Shown here one piece after another: positions 47,232 to 55,245 of a stretch of DNA of 64,000 bases; positions within the stretch are counted from its first letter, which is position 1; each line of letters begins with the position of its first letter. The stretch comes from Vulcaniibacterium tengchongense. Lineage in GTDB: Bacteria; Pseudomonadota; Gammaproteobacteria; Xanthomonadales; Xanthomonadaceae. A model generated the notes under the pieces. It did not search any database, was not told the DNA's origin, and was given only the letters and a program-made list of their open reading frames with translations. A program made the position numbers and the translations under genes. The DNA lies in NCBI RefSeq assembly GCF_003814555.1, contig NZ_RKQN01000002.1, positions 496,001 through 560,000 on the forward strand, given 5' to 3'.

Positions 47232-47443
47232 GAATAGCCCCGATCCGGGAGCGCGGCCCCGATGTTCGATATCCGCAGGCCAGGCCGTCAACCCGGAAAG
47301 CCGCTTTTGCGGCCGACGCGATTGCGCGGGCCGCGGCTCGGCGCCAGCCCGCCTCTCGCGATCGGGGGCGCGGGCGGCCATGCCGGGACTCGGCGGCGCG
47401 CAGCGGAACCGCGCCCGGACGGCCCCGAGGCGGACCGGCGAGG

Positions 47444-47875
47444 CTAGCGGCGATCCAGCACCGTCCGCAGCACCGGCACGGTGGTGACGTCGTCCACGCC
47501 CTTGAAGGCGGCGATACGTTCGCGCAAGTCGGCCAGTTCGCCCGGGGTGTCCACCTGCACCAGGACCATCAGGTCGGTCTCCCCGGCCACGCTCTGGCAC
47601 AGCCGCACCTGCGGCTGGTCGCGCAGCAGGGGCAGCACGTCGTCGCAGCTGAAGCCCTCGGCGTGGCGCAGCAGCAGCCAGGCCTGCAGCGGGTCGCCGG
47701 CGGCGAGGCGCACCGTGTACTGGGCGATCACGCCGGCGCGCTCGAGCCGCTGGATGCGCTCCTGCACGGCGCTGCGCGACAGGCCCACGGCCTTGGCCAG
47801 CGCCACGGCCGGCAGGCGGGCGTTGTCCTGCAGCAGCGCGATCAGGCGGCGGTCGGTCTCGTCCAGGCGCTTCAT
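47444..47875 (-). CDS. Lrp/AsnC family transcriptional regulator
   Basis: A 143-residue regulator: MKRLDETDRRLIALLQDNARLPAVALAKAVGLSRSAVQERIQRLERAGVI is the AsnC helix-turn-helix, and CQSVAGETDLMVLVQVDTPGELADL begins the RAM ligand domain. The ATG at 47875 is chosen over the open upstream frame (to 47983) because it starts the domain exactly. Lrp-type proteins bind amino acids. It points away from the broken monooxygenase and the cysteine hydrolase, which it may control. Confidence 0.88.
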   Translation of the reverse strand: MKRLDETDRRLIALLQDNARLPAVALAKAVGLSRSAVQERIQRLERAGVIAQYTVRLAAGDPLQAWLLLRHAEGFSCDDVLPLLRDQPQVRLCQSVAGETDLMVLVQVDTPGELADLRERIAAFKGVDDVTTVPVLRTVLDRR

Positions 47876-48009
47876 CGGCGGCGGAGCGGCGGCGGTGCCG
47901 GCATTCTGCCGGGTTGAGACCGGCGCGCGCGAGCGCGCACAGTGCCACGGTCGCCACCGCCCGCCCTCGCCCCGATGTCGCACGGGACCGGTTCCGCCCG
48001 CCTCCCCGC

Positions 48010-48190
48010 CGCCGCTTCATGCGGTGGCCTTCCTCGCGCGGATGGCTTCGGCATCACCGTGGCGTATTTCGGCAGCGAGGCGGCGATCGCCGCCTGGCGC
48101 GCGCTCGGCCGCCGCGGTGCGCGGGCACGGGCGGCGGCCTCGGTACGCGCGCTACGAGTTGCGTATCGCGCGGGTGGAGCGCCCCTGTGA
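48010..48190 (+). pseudogene. Remnant of an antibiotic biosynthesis monooxygenase (ABM) gene
   Basis: One plus-strand frame reads DGFGITVAYFGSEAAIAAWRALG, the middle of a small ABM-type heme-degrading or quinone monooxygenase. Just after, a different frame continues RPRYARYELRIARVER, the usual end of the same family. The expected N-terminus is missing and a frame shift lies near 48120-48140. It looks like a truncated, frameshifted relic. The upstream part (47876-48010) is not recognisable. Confidence 0.6.
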
Positions 48191-48270
48191 AAGCAGCGGA
48201 ACGCAGCGAACGGTCGCCGCGCCGCGCCGATTCCCCGGATCCGGGGACCAACACCAATGGAGGAGAAGGC

Positions 48271-48843
48271 ATGATTCTCGACGCGCGCACCGCGCTCATT
48301 CCGATCGACGTGCAACGGGCGTTCGATCACGCCCCTTGGCCGCGCCGCAACAACCCGGCCATGGAGCGCAACGGGCTGCGGCTGCTGGCGGCCTGGCGCG
48401 CGGCCGGATGGCCGCTGATCCACGTCTGCCACGACTCGGTGCAGCCGGGCTCCACGCTCGCACCCGGGCTGCCCGGCAACGCCTTCCGCGCCGGCTTCGA
48501 ACCACGGCCCGGCGAGGCGCTGGTGCGCAAGTCGGTCAACGCGGCGTTCATCGGCACCGACCTGGACCTGCGCTTGCGCCGGCTCGGCGTCGAGCACGTC
48601 GTGCTGTTCGGCATCAGCACCGACATGTGCGTGTCGACGACCGCGCGGGTCGCGGCCAATCTCGGCTATCGCGTCACCGTGGTCGGCGACGCCTGCTGCT
48701 GCTTCGATCTGGACGATGGCGCCGGCGGCGTGATCCCGGCGGACGAGGTGCACCGCGCGCACCTGGCGACGCTGCGGGCGGAGTTCGGGCAGGTGGCGGA
48801 TACGGACGAGGTGCTGGCGTGGCTGGCGCGGGCGGCGGCCTAG
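48271..48843 (+). CDS. Cysteine hydrolase, isochorismatase-like
   Basis: A 190-residue alpha/beta enzyme with the catalytic triad D13 (ALIPIDVQRAF), K87 (VRKSVNAAFIGTDL) and C120 (GISTDMCVSTTARVAANLGY). It has the usual length for the nicotinamidase/isochorismatase-like group, whose substrates range from amides to isochorismate. A strong GGAGGAGAAGG ribosome site precedes the ATG at 48271. It is divergent from the Lrp/AsnC regulator. Actual substrate unknown. Confidence 0.9.
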   Translation: MILDARTALIPIDVQRAFDHAPWPRRNNPAMERNGLRLLAAWRAAGWPLIHVCHDSVQPGSTLAPGLPGNAFRAGFEPRPGEALVRKSVNAAFIGTDLDLRLRRLGVEHVVLFGISTDMCVSTTARVAANLGYRVTVVGDACCCFDLDDGAGGVIPADEVHRAHLATLRAEFGQVADTDEVLAWLARAAA

Positions 48844-48875
48844 GCCCCCGGGCCGATGCGGCGCCCGCGGCGCGC

Positions 48876-48907
48876 CGCTCCCCCTCCCGTCTTCAGGAGA
48901 GGGAGCG
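48876..48907. repeat. Hairpin between convergent genes (CGCTCCC ... GGGAGCG)
   Basis: A 7-bp inverted repeat at 48876-48882 and 48901-48907 enclosing CCTCCCGTCTTCAGGAGA. It belongs to the same loose family as the repeats at 30930-31140. Lying between two convergent stop codons, it may also act as a bidirectional terminator; no clear T-run. Confidence 0.45.
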
Positions 48908-48922
48908 CGCAGGGCGCAGGGC

Positions 48923-49366
48923 TCAGTCCTTTTCCTTGCCGATCACCTTGCCGGTCGCCGGGTCGATCTTGAGTTCGACGTCGCGGCCCGACGGGTCGTC
49001 GGCCTCGGCGTTCCAGATGCCGTCCTCGTAGTCGACATCGTGGATGTTGGTGTAGCCGGCCGCGGCCAGGCGCGCGCGCACGTCGCGCTCGGTGAGGTTG
49101 GCGACCTGCTCGTCGGGGTAGACATTGCCGGACTGCGGGTCGATGCGCACGTCCACGCGGTTGCCATTGGCGCTGCGCGCGTCGGCCTTCCACACGCCGT
49201 CGAACTTGACGTCGTTGACCTTGGTGTAGCCCTGCGCGGCGAGGCGCTCGCGCACCTGGTGCTCGGTCAACGGCGCCTGCGCGCTCTGCTGCGCGGCGTC
49301 CTGCGCGAACGCGGCGCCGGCGCCGCCGAGCAGCAGGGCCAGACTGCAGGTGAGCAGGGTCTTCAT
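48923..49366 (-). CDS. Exported PepSY-like protein
   Basis: A 147-residue protein with signal peptide MKTLLTCSLALLLGGAGAAFA and two tandem PepSY-like repeats: HQVRERLAAQGYTKVNDVKFDGVWKADA plus VDVRIDPQSGNVYPDE, then RDVRARLAAAGYTNIHDVDYEDGIWNAEA plus VELKIDPATGKVIGKEKD. PepSY domains are small periplasmic modules thought to inhibit proteases or bind metal. An AGGAGGACG ribosome site precedes the ATG at 49366. Confidence 0.85.
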   Translation of the reverse strand: MKTLLTCSLALLLGGAGAAFAQDAAQQSAQAPLTEHQVRERLAAQGYTKVNDVKFDGVWKADARSANGNRVDVRIDPQSGNVYPDEQVANLTERDVRARLAAAGYTNIHDVDYEDGIWNAEADDPSGRDVELKIDPATGKVIGKEKD

Positions 49367-49779
49367 CGCGTCCTCCTTCGTGTCTGATCCATGCGGATCG
49401 GGTAGCCGGAGTGTTGGGCGGCGATGGCGAACCGGTGGTGAAAGGCCACGGTCGGCGCGGCCTGCGTTCAGCGGCAGGACGATCGCTCTTTACGGCCCCT
49501 TCACCGGGGCGCGAGGGACCCGCGGCCCGCGGCCTGCCGATCCGCCGGCACGCGCCGGCGGCCATGCGACCGCGGCGGCTGTTTGCGTTTCCTCCCTTGC
49601 GGTTTTGCCGGTTGCGGCCCGAACCGGCGCGCGCAACGCTGCGTTCCCGCGCGGGGGTGGCCCTGCGCCTGCGCCTGCCGCACACTGGCGCGGCTCCGGC
49701 GCGACGCCGAGCGCTTCCCTCCCCTCGCCGCCGCGCGGACCCGCGTCCGTCGCGGCGGCCGTTTTTATCGGAAAGCCGC
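49367..49779. other. Intergenic region upstream of the MFS transporter
   Basis: No gene supported in these 413 bases. It should hold the divergent promoters of the PepSY gene and the MFS gene. GTTTTTATCGG at 49761-49771 is a short AT-rich patch about ten bases before the MFS ribosome site. The continuous plus-strand frame through the region (from 49411) has no family similarity before the ATG at 49780. Confidence 0.4.
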
Positions 49780-51048
49780 ATGGACGTCTCCCCCGCCGCC
49801 GTCGCCGTACGCCCGCGCTGGCGCGAGCGCGCGCTGGTACTGGCCGGCATCGTCCTGTCCGCATTCAACCTGCGCACCGCGGTGACCTCGCTGACGCCGC
49901 TGCTGGACCAGCTCGGGCGCGAGTTCGGCTTCGGCCCGACCATGACCGGGGTGTTCGGCATGGCGCCGACCGCGGCGTTCGCGCTGTTCGGCGTGGCCAC
50001 GCCCGGCATCGCCCATCGCCTCGGGCTGGAGCGCACCGCGCTGCTGGCGATGGCGCTGGCCGCGGCCGGCCTGCTCGCGCGCGCGTTCGCGGGCGACGCC
50101 CATGCGCTGCTCGCCGCGTCGGCGCTGGCGCTGTCCGGCATGGGCATGGGCAACGTGGTGCTGCCGCCGCTGGTGAAGCGCTACTTCGCCGACCGCGTGG
50201 GCACGGTCAGCACGCTCTACATCGCCGTGCTGCAGGTGGGCACGATCCTGCCGGCGCTGTTCGCGGTACCCCTGGCGCACGCCGCGGGCTGGCGCACGTC
50301 GCTCGGCGCCTGGTCGCTGGTCGCCGCGGCCGCGGCGCTGCCCTGGCTCGGCGTGCTGTGGATGGAGCGGCGCGGCCGCTCGCGGCAGGCGCGCACGCTG
50401 GCGCGGCTGCACGACGCCGCGGTGGCGCCGCACGACGAGGCGCCGGAGCTGGCGCGCGCGGAGACGCCTGGCAAGGTGTGGCGCTCGCCGGTGGCGTGGG
50501 GCCTGATGCTGATGTTCGGCAACACCTCGCTGGTCACCTACTCGATGTTCACCTGGCTGCCGAAGCTGCTGATCGAGGCCGGCGGCAGCGCCGCGCTCGG
50601 CGGGGCGATGGTCGCGCTGTTCTCCACGCTCGGCCTGGTCAGCGCGCTGCTGCTGCCGGCGCTGGCGGTGCGCATCGCCAATCCGTTCCCGATCGTGCTC
50701 GGCTGCGTGGCCGCGTACCTGGTCGCGTTCGCCGGCCTGCTGTGGGCGCCGATGGACGCGCCGATGCTGTGGGTGGCGCTGCTCGGCCTGGGGCCGAGCA
50801 CGTTCCCGCTGTCGCTGACGCTGATCAACCTGCGCACGCGCACCCAGGCCGGTTCGTCGCGGCTGTCGGGCTTCGTCCAGGGCGCGGGCTACGCGCTGAG
50901 CTGCCTGGGGCCGCTGCTGTTCGGCTGGCTGCACGAGCGCAGCGGCGGCTGGGGCTGGCCGTTCGCGTTCCTGCTGCTGTGCCTGGTCGCGCTGACGGTG
51001 GGCGGGCGCATGGCGTGCCGGCCGCGGCTGCTCGAGGACACCTGGTAG
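49780..51048 (+). CDS. MFS transporter, CynX/NimT-like
   Basis: A 422-residue permease with about twelve spans. The start LVLAGIVLSAFNLRTAVTSLTPLLDQLG and GMGMGNVVLPPLVKRYFADRVGTVSTLYIAVLQVG are typical of the CynX/NimT (YycB-like) family, which exports cyanate, 2-nitroimidazole or similar small compounds. A cytoplasmic loop near residues 190-230 divides the halves, and LTLINLRTRTQAGSSRLSGFVQGAGY is a second family block. The ATG at 49780 is preceded by GGAAAG. Transported compound unknown. Confidence 0.88.
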   Translation: MDVSPAAVAVRPRWRERALVLAGIVLSAFNLRTAVTSLTPLLDQLGREFGFGPTMTGVFGMAPTAAFALFGVATPGIAHRLGLERTALLAMALAAAGLLARAFAGDAHALLAASALALSGMGMGNVVLPPLVKRYFADRVGTVSTLYIAVLQVGTILPALFAVPLAHAAGWRTSLGAWSLVAAAAALPWLGVLWMERRGRSRQARTLARLHDAAVAPHDEAPELARAETPGKVWRSPVAWGLMLMFGNTSLVTYSMFTWLPKLLIEAGGSAALGGAMVALFSTLGLVSALLLPALAVRIANPFPIVLGCVAAYLVAFAGLLWAPMDAPMLWVALLGLGPSTFPLSLTLINLRTRTQAGSSRLSGFVQGAGYALSCLGPLLFGWLHERSGGWGWPFAFLLLCLVALTVGGRMACRPRLLEDTW

Positions 51049-51136
51049 ACGCCTTCACGCCTGCGCAACGCCGCGGGCACCGGGTGTTCATGCCCGCTGC
51101 GGCACGGTGGGGGCCGGACCCCACCGGAGCCCCGCC

Positions 51137-51370
51137 ATGAAGCCGCGCGATCCCCGCCCTGCCGGCAAGCCCACCCCCGAGCACGCGCCGCCGCGCGATG
51201 CCGAGCGGCCGCAACCGGACGAGCCACAGCGCTCGCCGCGCGAGTACGCGCACAGCTCGGGCGACCGCAACACCAAGCGCCACCCGCGCGACGACTGGCC
51301 GCGCTACGAGGGCGGCGAGCAGCGCGACGCGCCGACCGATCCGCCGCCGCGCAAGCCCGAACCGCACTGA
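51137..51370 (+). CDS. Small hydrophilic disordered protein
   Basis: A 77-residue protein very rich in proline, arginine, aspartate and glutamate (KPRDPRPAGKPTPEHAPPRD, HPRDDWPRYEGGEQRDAP) with no hydrophobic core. GGAG lies 11 bases before the ATG. It resembles small stress-related or intrinsically disordered proteins of Xanthomonadaceae. No named family recognised; coding status rests on its clean start and its placement. Confidence 0.5.
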   Translation: MKPRDPRPAGKPTPEHAPPRDAERPQPDEPQRSPREYAHSSGDRNTKRHPRDDWPRYEGGEQRDAPTDPPPRKPEPH

Positions 51371-51424
51371 GGCGCGCGGCGCGCGCAGCGGGTAATCTGG
51401 CGGGCCTTCGCCGACCCGCCGCCC

Positions 51425-52204
51425 ATGCCCCTGCGCACCGTCGCCGCCGCCCGCTACGTCACCCCGCTGCGCGAGGGCGGCTCGCTGCCGGCGGTGATCG
51501 AGGGGGACGACGACGGGCTGTATGTGCTCAAGTTCCGCGGCGCCGGCCAGGGCGCAAAGGCGCTGGTGGCCGAACTGGTCTGCGGCGAACTGGCGCGCGC
51601 GCTCGGCCTGCCGGTGCCGGAGGTCGTGCTGGTCGAGCTCGACCCGGAACTGGCGCGCACCGAGCCGGACCCCGAGATCCAGGACCTGATCCGCGCCAGC
51701 GCCGGGCTCAACCTGGCGCTGGACTACCTGCCCGGCGCGATCAACTTCGACCCGGTCGCCGAACAGGTGGCGCCCGAGCTGGCCGCGGACGTGGTCTGGT
51801 TCGACGCTTTCGTCAGCAACGTCGACCGCAGCTTCCGCAACCCGAACCTCCTGGTGTGGCATCGCGCGCTGTGGCTGATCGACCACGGCGCGGCGCTGTA
51901 CTTCCACCACGGCTGGGACGGCGCCCCGGACGACGGCGACGGCGCCGCCGCCAACCCGTTCCCGCTGATCCGCGAGCACGTGCTGCTGGAGCAGGCCGGC
52001 AGCGTGGCCGACGCCGACGCCCGCCTGGCGCCGCGCCTGCACGCCGACGTCTTCGACGCGGTGCTGGCGCGGGTGCCGGACGGCTGGTTGGGTGGCGGCG
52101 GCGCGCAACCGGCGGCGCTGCGCGCGGCCTACCGCGCGCACCTCCTCGCGCGGCTGCAGCGGCGCCAGCGTTTCGTCGAGGAGGCCGAACGTGCGCGCGC
52201 CTGA
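51425..52204 (+). CDS. HipA-like kinase domain protein
   Basis: A 259-residue protein with a reduced HipA-type kinase fold. LPAVIEGDDDGLYVLKFRGAGQGAKALVAELVCGELARALGLPVP holds the ATP-binding lysine (YVLKF) and helix C. The catalytic loop is WFDAFVSNVDRSFRNPNLLV (the N-x-D and following N of HipA), and LWLIDHGAALYFHH carries the metal-binding aspartate. The separate N-subdomain-1 of E. coli HipA and a HipB partner are missing. The gene overlaps the DUF3037 gene by 14 bases. TAATCT at 51392-51397 could be its -10 box. Confidence 0.82.
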   Translation: MPLRTVAAARYVTPLREGGSLPAVIEGDDDGLYVLKFRGAGQGAKALVAELVCGELARALGLPVPEVVLVELDPELARTEPDPEIQDLIRASAGLNLALDYLPGAINFDPVAEQVAPELAADVVWFDAFVSNVDRSFRNPNLLVWHRALWLIDHGAALYFHHGWDGAPDDGDGAAANPFPLIREHVLLEQAGSVADADARLAPRLHADVFDAVLARVPDGWLGGGGAQPAALRAAYRAHLLARLQRRQRFVEEAERARA

Positions 52205-52586
52205 CGTCTACGACTACGCCGTGATCCGCGTGGTGCCGCGGGTGGAGCGCGAGGAGTTCGTCAACGCGGGCGTGATCCTGTCGTGCCCGGCGGCCCGCTA
52301 CCTGCGCGCGCGGGTGGAACTGGACGAGGCGCGGCTGCGCGCGCTCGATCCCGCGGTCGATCTGGAAGCGGTGCGGCGGCACCTGCGCGCGCTCGAGGCG
52401 ATCTGCGCCGGCGGGCCCGGCAGCGGGCCGATCGGCCGGCTGCCGCCGCGCGCCCGCTTCCACTGGCTGACCGCGCGGCGCAGCTCGGTGCTCCAGACCT
52501 CGGCGGTGCACCTGGGCCGTTGCCGGGACCCGGATGCCGCGCTCGAGCACTTGCTCGCGCGGATGGTGCGGCCGCCGCGCGCCTGA
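52191..52586 (+). CDS. DUF3037 domain-containing protein
   Basis: A 131-residue protein: YDYAVIRVVPRVEREEFVNAGVILSCPAARYLRARVELDEARLRAL is the DUF3037 core, and FHWLTARRSSVLQTSAVHLGRC follows. The start is GTG 52191, within the end of the HipA-like gene (14-base overlap), so the two are translationally coupled. The pairing of DUF3037 with a HipA-type kinase recurs in other bacteria as far as I know, but its job is not described. Confidence 0.85.
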   Translation: MRAPDVYDYAVIRVVPRVEREEFVNAGVILSCPAARYLRARVELDEARLRALDPAVDLEAVRRHLRALEAICAGGPGSGPIGRLPPRARFHWLTARRSSVLQTSAVHLGRCRDPDAALEHLLARMVRPPRA

Positions 52587-52604
52587 CTATCGCGGGCGCG
52601 CGGA

Positions 52605-52639
52605 AACGAAAAAGCCCGGCCGAAGCCGGGCTTTCGATA
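52605..52639 (-). terminator. Terminator between the DUF3037 gene and cold-shock gene
   Basis: A perfect 10-bp stem (AAAGCCCGGC at 52611-52620 with GCCGGGCTTT at 52625-52634) and a CGAA loop. On the minus strand it is followed by a T-run (TTTTTCG), so it suits the cold-shock gene ending at 52672; it may act on both strands. Confidence 0.85.
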
Positions 52640-52671
52640 CGGCCGCCGGAGCGGCCGCATGGGTTCGACGC

Positions 52672-52878
52672 TCAGAGCGGCTGCACGGCGTCGGCCTGCA
52701 GGCCCTTCTGGCCCTGGACGACGGTGAAGCTGACCTTCTGGCCTTCCTGCAGGCTCTTGAAACCCGAGCCCTGGATCGAACGGAAGTGCACGAACACGTC
52801 CTCGCCATTCTCGCGGCTGATGAAGCCGAAACCCTTGGCGTCGTTGAACCACTTTACGGTGCCGTTTTCACGGGACAT
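52672..52878 (-). CDS. Cold-shock protein, CspA family
   Basis: A 68-residue nucleic-acid chaperone: [31 protein letters not shown] contains both RNA-binding motifs (KGFGFI and VFVHF). It has the normal family length, and the ATG at 52878 follows an AAGGAGCAAGC ribosome site. A long leader up to about 52990 is consistent with cold-shock control of translation. The leader is less GC-rich than its surroundings. It could be a constitutive CspD/CspE-like member. Confidence 0.95.
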   Translation of the reverse strand: MSRENGTVKWFNDAKGFGFISRENGEDVFVHFRSIQGSGFKSLQEGQKVSFTVVQGQKGLQADAVQPL

Positions 52879-53120
52879 TGCTTGCTCCTTGGAACAGTTG
52901 AACGGAAATGCCGCTGGGAACGCGGCGGGGGAGCTGGTCGCAAGGAGTAGCGAGGTGCAACGATGGAGTGAAACGTAGATCTTCATCGGGCCACGATCGA
53001 CAGTGACCCTTGACTAACTCAGCACGGCACACGGTAGTGGCAAACGCCGCAAAACGCAAATGCCGCGTGCCGCGCGCGTGCTCCCCGTTCAGCCGAACCC
53101 CGCCCAGGAGGCTCCCGCCC

Positions 53121-53405
53121 ATGCCGGTCTACGTCGACGACGCCGTTCATCTCTGGCGCGGCCAGCGCTGGGCGCACCTGATGGCGGACACGCTCGGGGA
53201 GCTGCATGCGATGGCCGACCGCCTCGGCATTCCGCGCCGGGCGTTCCAGAACAAGACCAGCGGCGCGCACTACGACGTCACCGCCGAGCTGCGCGCGCGC
53301 GCGATCGCGCTCGGCGCGGTGCCGATCTCCCGTCATCGCGACCGCGCGCAGGTGCGGGCGGTGATCGCCCGGGCCAAGGCGCAGGGGCGCGGCGAGGCGC
53401 CGTAG
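53121..53405 (+). CDS. DUF4031 domain-containing protein
   Basis: A 94-residue protein with the DUF4031 pattern: VYVDDAVHLWRGQRWAHLMADTLGELHAMADRLGIPRRAFQNKTSGAHYDVTAELRARAIALGAVPISRH. Such proteins are small and cytoplasmic, of unknown function. AGGAGGCTC precedes the ATG at 53121. It stands alone, divergent from the cold-shock gene. Confidence 0.85.
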   Translation: MPVYVDDAVHLWRGQRWAHLMADTLGELHAMADRLGIPRRAFQNKTSGAHYDVTAELRARAIALGAVPISRHRDRAQVRAVIARAKAQGRGEAP

Positions 53406-53596
53406 CCCGCGGAGCCGACGCGCCGCCGGGCCTCGGGAAAGGCGGGGCCGCCACGGACACGCGACGCGCCGAGCCCGCGCGAATGCCCGCCGTGCCGCGG
53501 CGAGGCGCATGCCGCGCCGCGCCGCCGCGCGATTCCGGCGCCCGGCGCCCGCGCCTACAATGCGCGGCGCCGACGCAACGCCTCATGGAGCACGCC

Positions 53597-53833
53597 ATGT
53601 CCGAGACCCCGCCCGACCGCCTGTCCAACGACCCGAGCAGCCCGTACTACGACGAGGCCGCGCTCGAACGCGGGGTCGGCATCCGCTTCAACGGCGTGGA
53701 GCGCCACAACGTCGAGGAATACTGCGTCAGCGAGGGCTGGGTGCGGTTCCCGGTCGGCAAGGCGCTGGACCGGCGCGGCAACCCGATGACGATGAAGGTC
53801 AAGGGCAAGGTCGAGGCGTACTTCCGCAGCTGA
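53597..53833 (+). CDS. DUF3297 family protein
   Basis: A 78-residue protein: PDRLSNDPSSPYYDEAALERGVGIRFNG, EEYCVSEGWVRF and DRRGNPMTMKVKGKVEAYF are the DUF3297 core (a glutathione peroxidase-annotated but uncharacterised small family). TACAAT at 53556-53561 is a likely -10 element about 35 bases before the ATG. No role known. Confidence 0.87.
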   Translation: MSETPPDRLSNDPSSPYYDEAALERGVGIRFNGVERHNVEEYCVSEGWVRFPVGKALDRRGNPMTMKVKGKVEAYFRS

Positions 53834-53965
53834 GCCCGGCCGGCACGTCGGCGACGCGCGGCCCATGCCCGATCCAGGCGCGGGATGGCGGGATACTGGG
53901 CCACCGCCGGAATGCACGCGCGCCGGACACGCGTCCGCGGCTCCGGCGCGGAGAGAGGACGACGC

Positions 53966-55192
53966 ATGCGCCGCGCCCTGCTGCTGAGCCTGCTGCTTCC
54001 CTGCGCCGCCGCCGCGGTGCGGGCGCCGGCGGCCCCGTGCGAGCAGCGGGTCCTGGCCGAGCTCGGCTGGCGCTTCGAGCCGGCCGACGTTCCCGCGCTG
54101 CAGGTGCATGCCGGGGCGCCCTGCACGCGCGCCGACCTGGCCGAAGCGCACGCCGCCGGCGACCTGCGGGTGGCGCTGCCGCGCGATCCGCAGCGCGCCG
54201 CCGCGCAGGGCGATGCGATCGCCGCCCTGCTCGAGCACCCGGCCACGCGCTGCGCCTACGCGTACCGGCTCGGCGCCGCCACCCGCCGCGCGGCCGACCG
54301 GCTCGCGGCCAATCCGGGCTACCGCTTCAGTGGGCTGCAGCTGGGCTGGATCGGCTTCGGCCGCGGCGGCGCGCGGGCCGACGGCTGGCGCCCGATCTTC
54401 GGCTTCGGCCGCGGCTTCGTGCCGTCCGGGCGCAACTCCACCGCGATCGAGGCGTTCTACCGCGGCCGCGTGCGCAGCGAATGCGGCGTCGGCCGCCAGG
54501 TCGCGCAGTACGCGGCGCAGTACGAGCTGTACGGGGCGGACGCGTTCGACCGCGAGTTCGCCGCCGACGAGCTCGCGATCGGCACCTTCGTCCGGTTGCA
54601 CGACACCCGCAGCATCCTGCTCGGCGACGCCGCCGGCGAACTGGCGGAGGACCCGCTCGGCGTCGCCGCCGCGGCGCTGGGCCGGCAGGCCTTCGCCGGC
54701 CGCCCCGGCTACGTGGTGCACGTGTTCGACCGCCGCCACCTCGACGACCTGAACAACCAGGCCGAGAACTTCGTGGTCTACGACGTGAGCCGCGAGGCCG
54801 CCGAGGCGCTGCGCGCGCGGGGCGGGCTGGCGGCCACCAACGCCCGCAGCCGCGAGATCTGGCGCCTGGCGCGCGAACTCGGCCTGCGCGGCCACCGCCT
54901 GCACGAGCGGTTGCTGTACGAGCGCGACCCGGTGTTGCGGCGGCGCCTGGACCCGCGCCAGCGCGCGCTCGTCGCCCGCCTCGACGCCCTGCTCGACGAC
55001 CCGGTGCTGCGCGGCTTCCGCATCTACGTCCATCCGCGCGGCGTGCGGCCGCTGGCGTACCACGTCGTGCGCCTGCTCGACCGCAACCCGCGCACGCCGT
55101 TCCGCACCGAACTGGCGCCGCACAACCTGCACGGCGCCTTGATGCATCGCTATCTGCAGCGGCGGCTGGCCGACTGCGCGGCGGCGCGCTGA
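53966..55192 (+). CDS. Exported protein with a possible bacterial transglutaminase-like fold
   Basis: A 408-residue protein with signal peptide MRRALLLSLLLPCAAAAVRA (ATG 53966, GAGAGAGG upstream). The middle part matches, by eye, the motif order of Bacillus Tgl (GerQ-crosslinking) transglutaminase: an E-C pair near residue 173 (RSECGVGRQVAQYAAQYELYG), an acidic stretch and FLGD-like LLGDAAG, then GRPGYVVHVFDRRHLDDLNNQAENFVVYD. The N-terminal 150 and last 100 residues are unlike Tgl. I did not recognise a formal family, so the assignment is a hypothesis; the export signal is firm. Confidence 0.6.
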   Translation: MRRALLLSLLLPCAAAAVRAPAAPCEQRVLAELGWRFEPADVPALQVHAGAPCTRADLAEAHAAGDLRVALPRDPQRAAAQGDAIAALLEHPATRCAYAYRLGAATRRAADRLAANPGYRFSGLQLGWIGFGRGGARADGWRPIFGFGRGFVPSGRNSTAIEAFYRGRVRSECGVGRQVAQYAAQYELYGADAFDREFAADELAIGTFVRLHDTRSILLGDAAGELAEDPLGVAAAALGRQAFAGRPGYVVHVFDRRHLDDLNNQAENFVVYDVSREAAEALRARGGLAATNARSREIWRLARELGLRGHRLHERLLYERDPVLRRRLDPRQRALVARLDALLDDPVLRGFRIYVHPRGVRPLAYHVVRLLDRNPRTPFRTELAPHNLHGALMHRYLQRRLADCAAAR

Positions 55193-55245
55193 GCGGCGCC
55201 GCCCCTTCCGGATCCGTCAGCGCATCCGCCCCGCGGGCGGAACGC

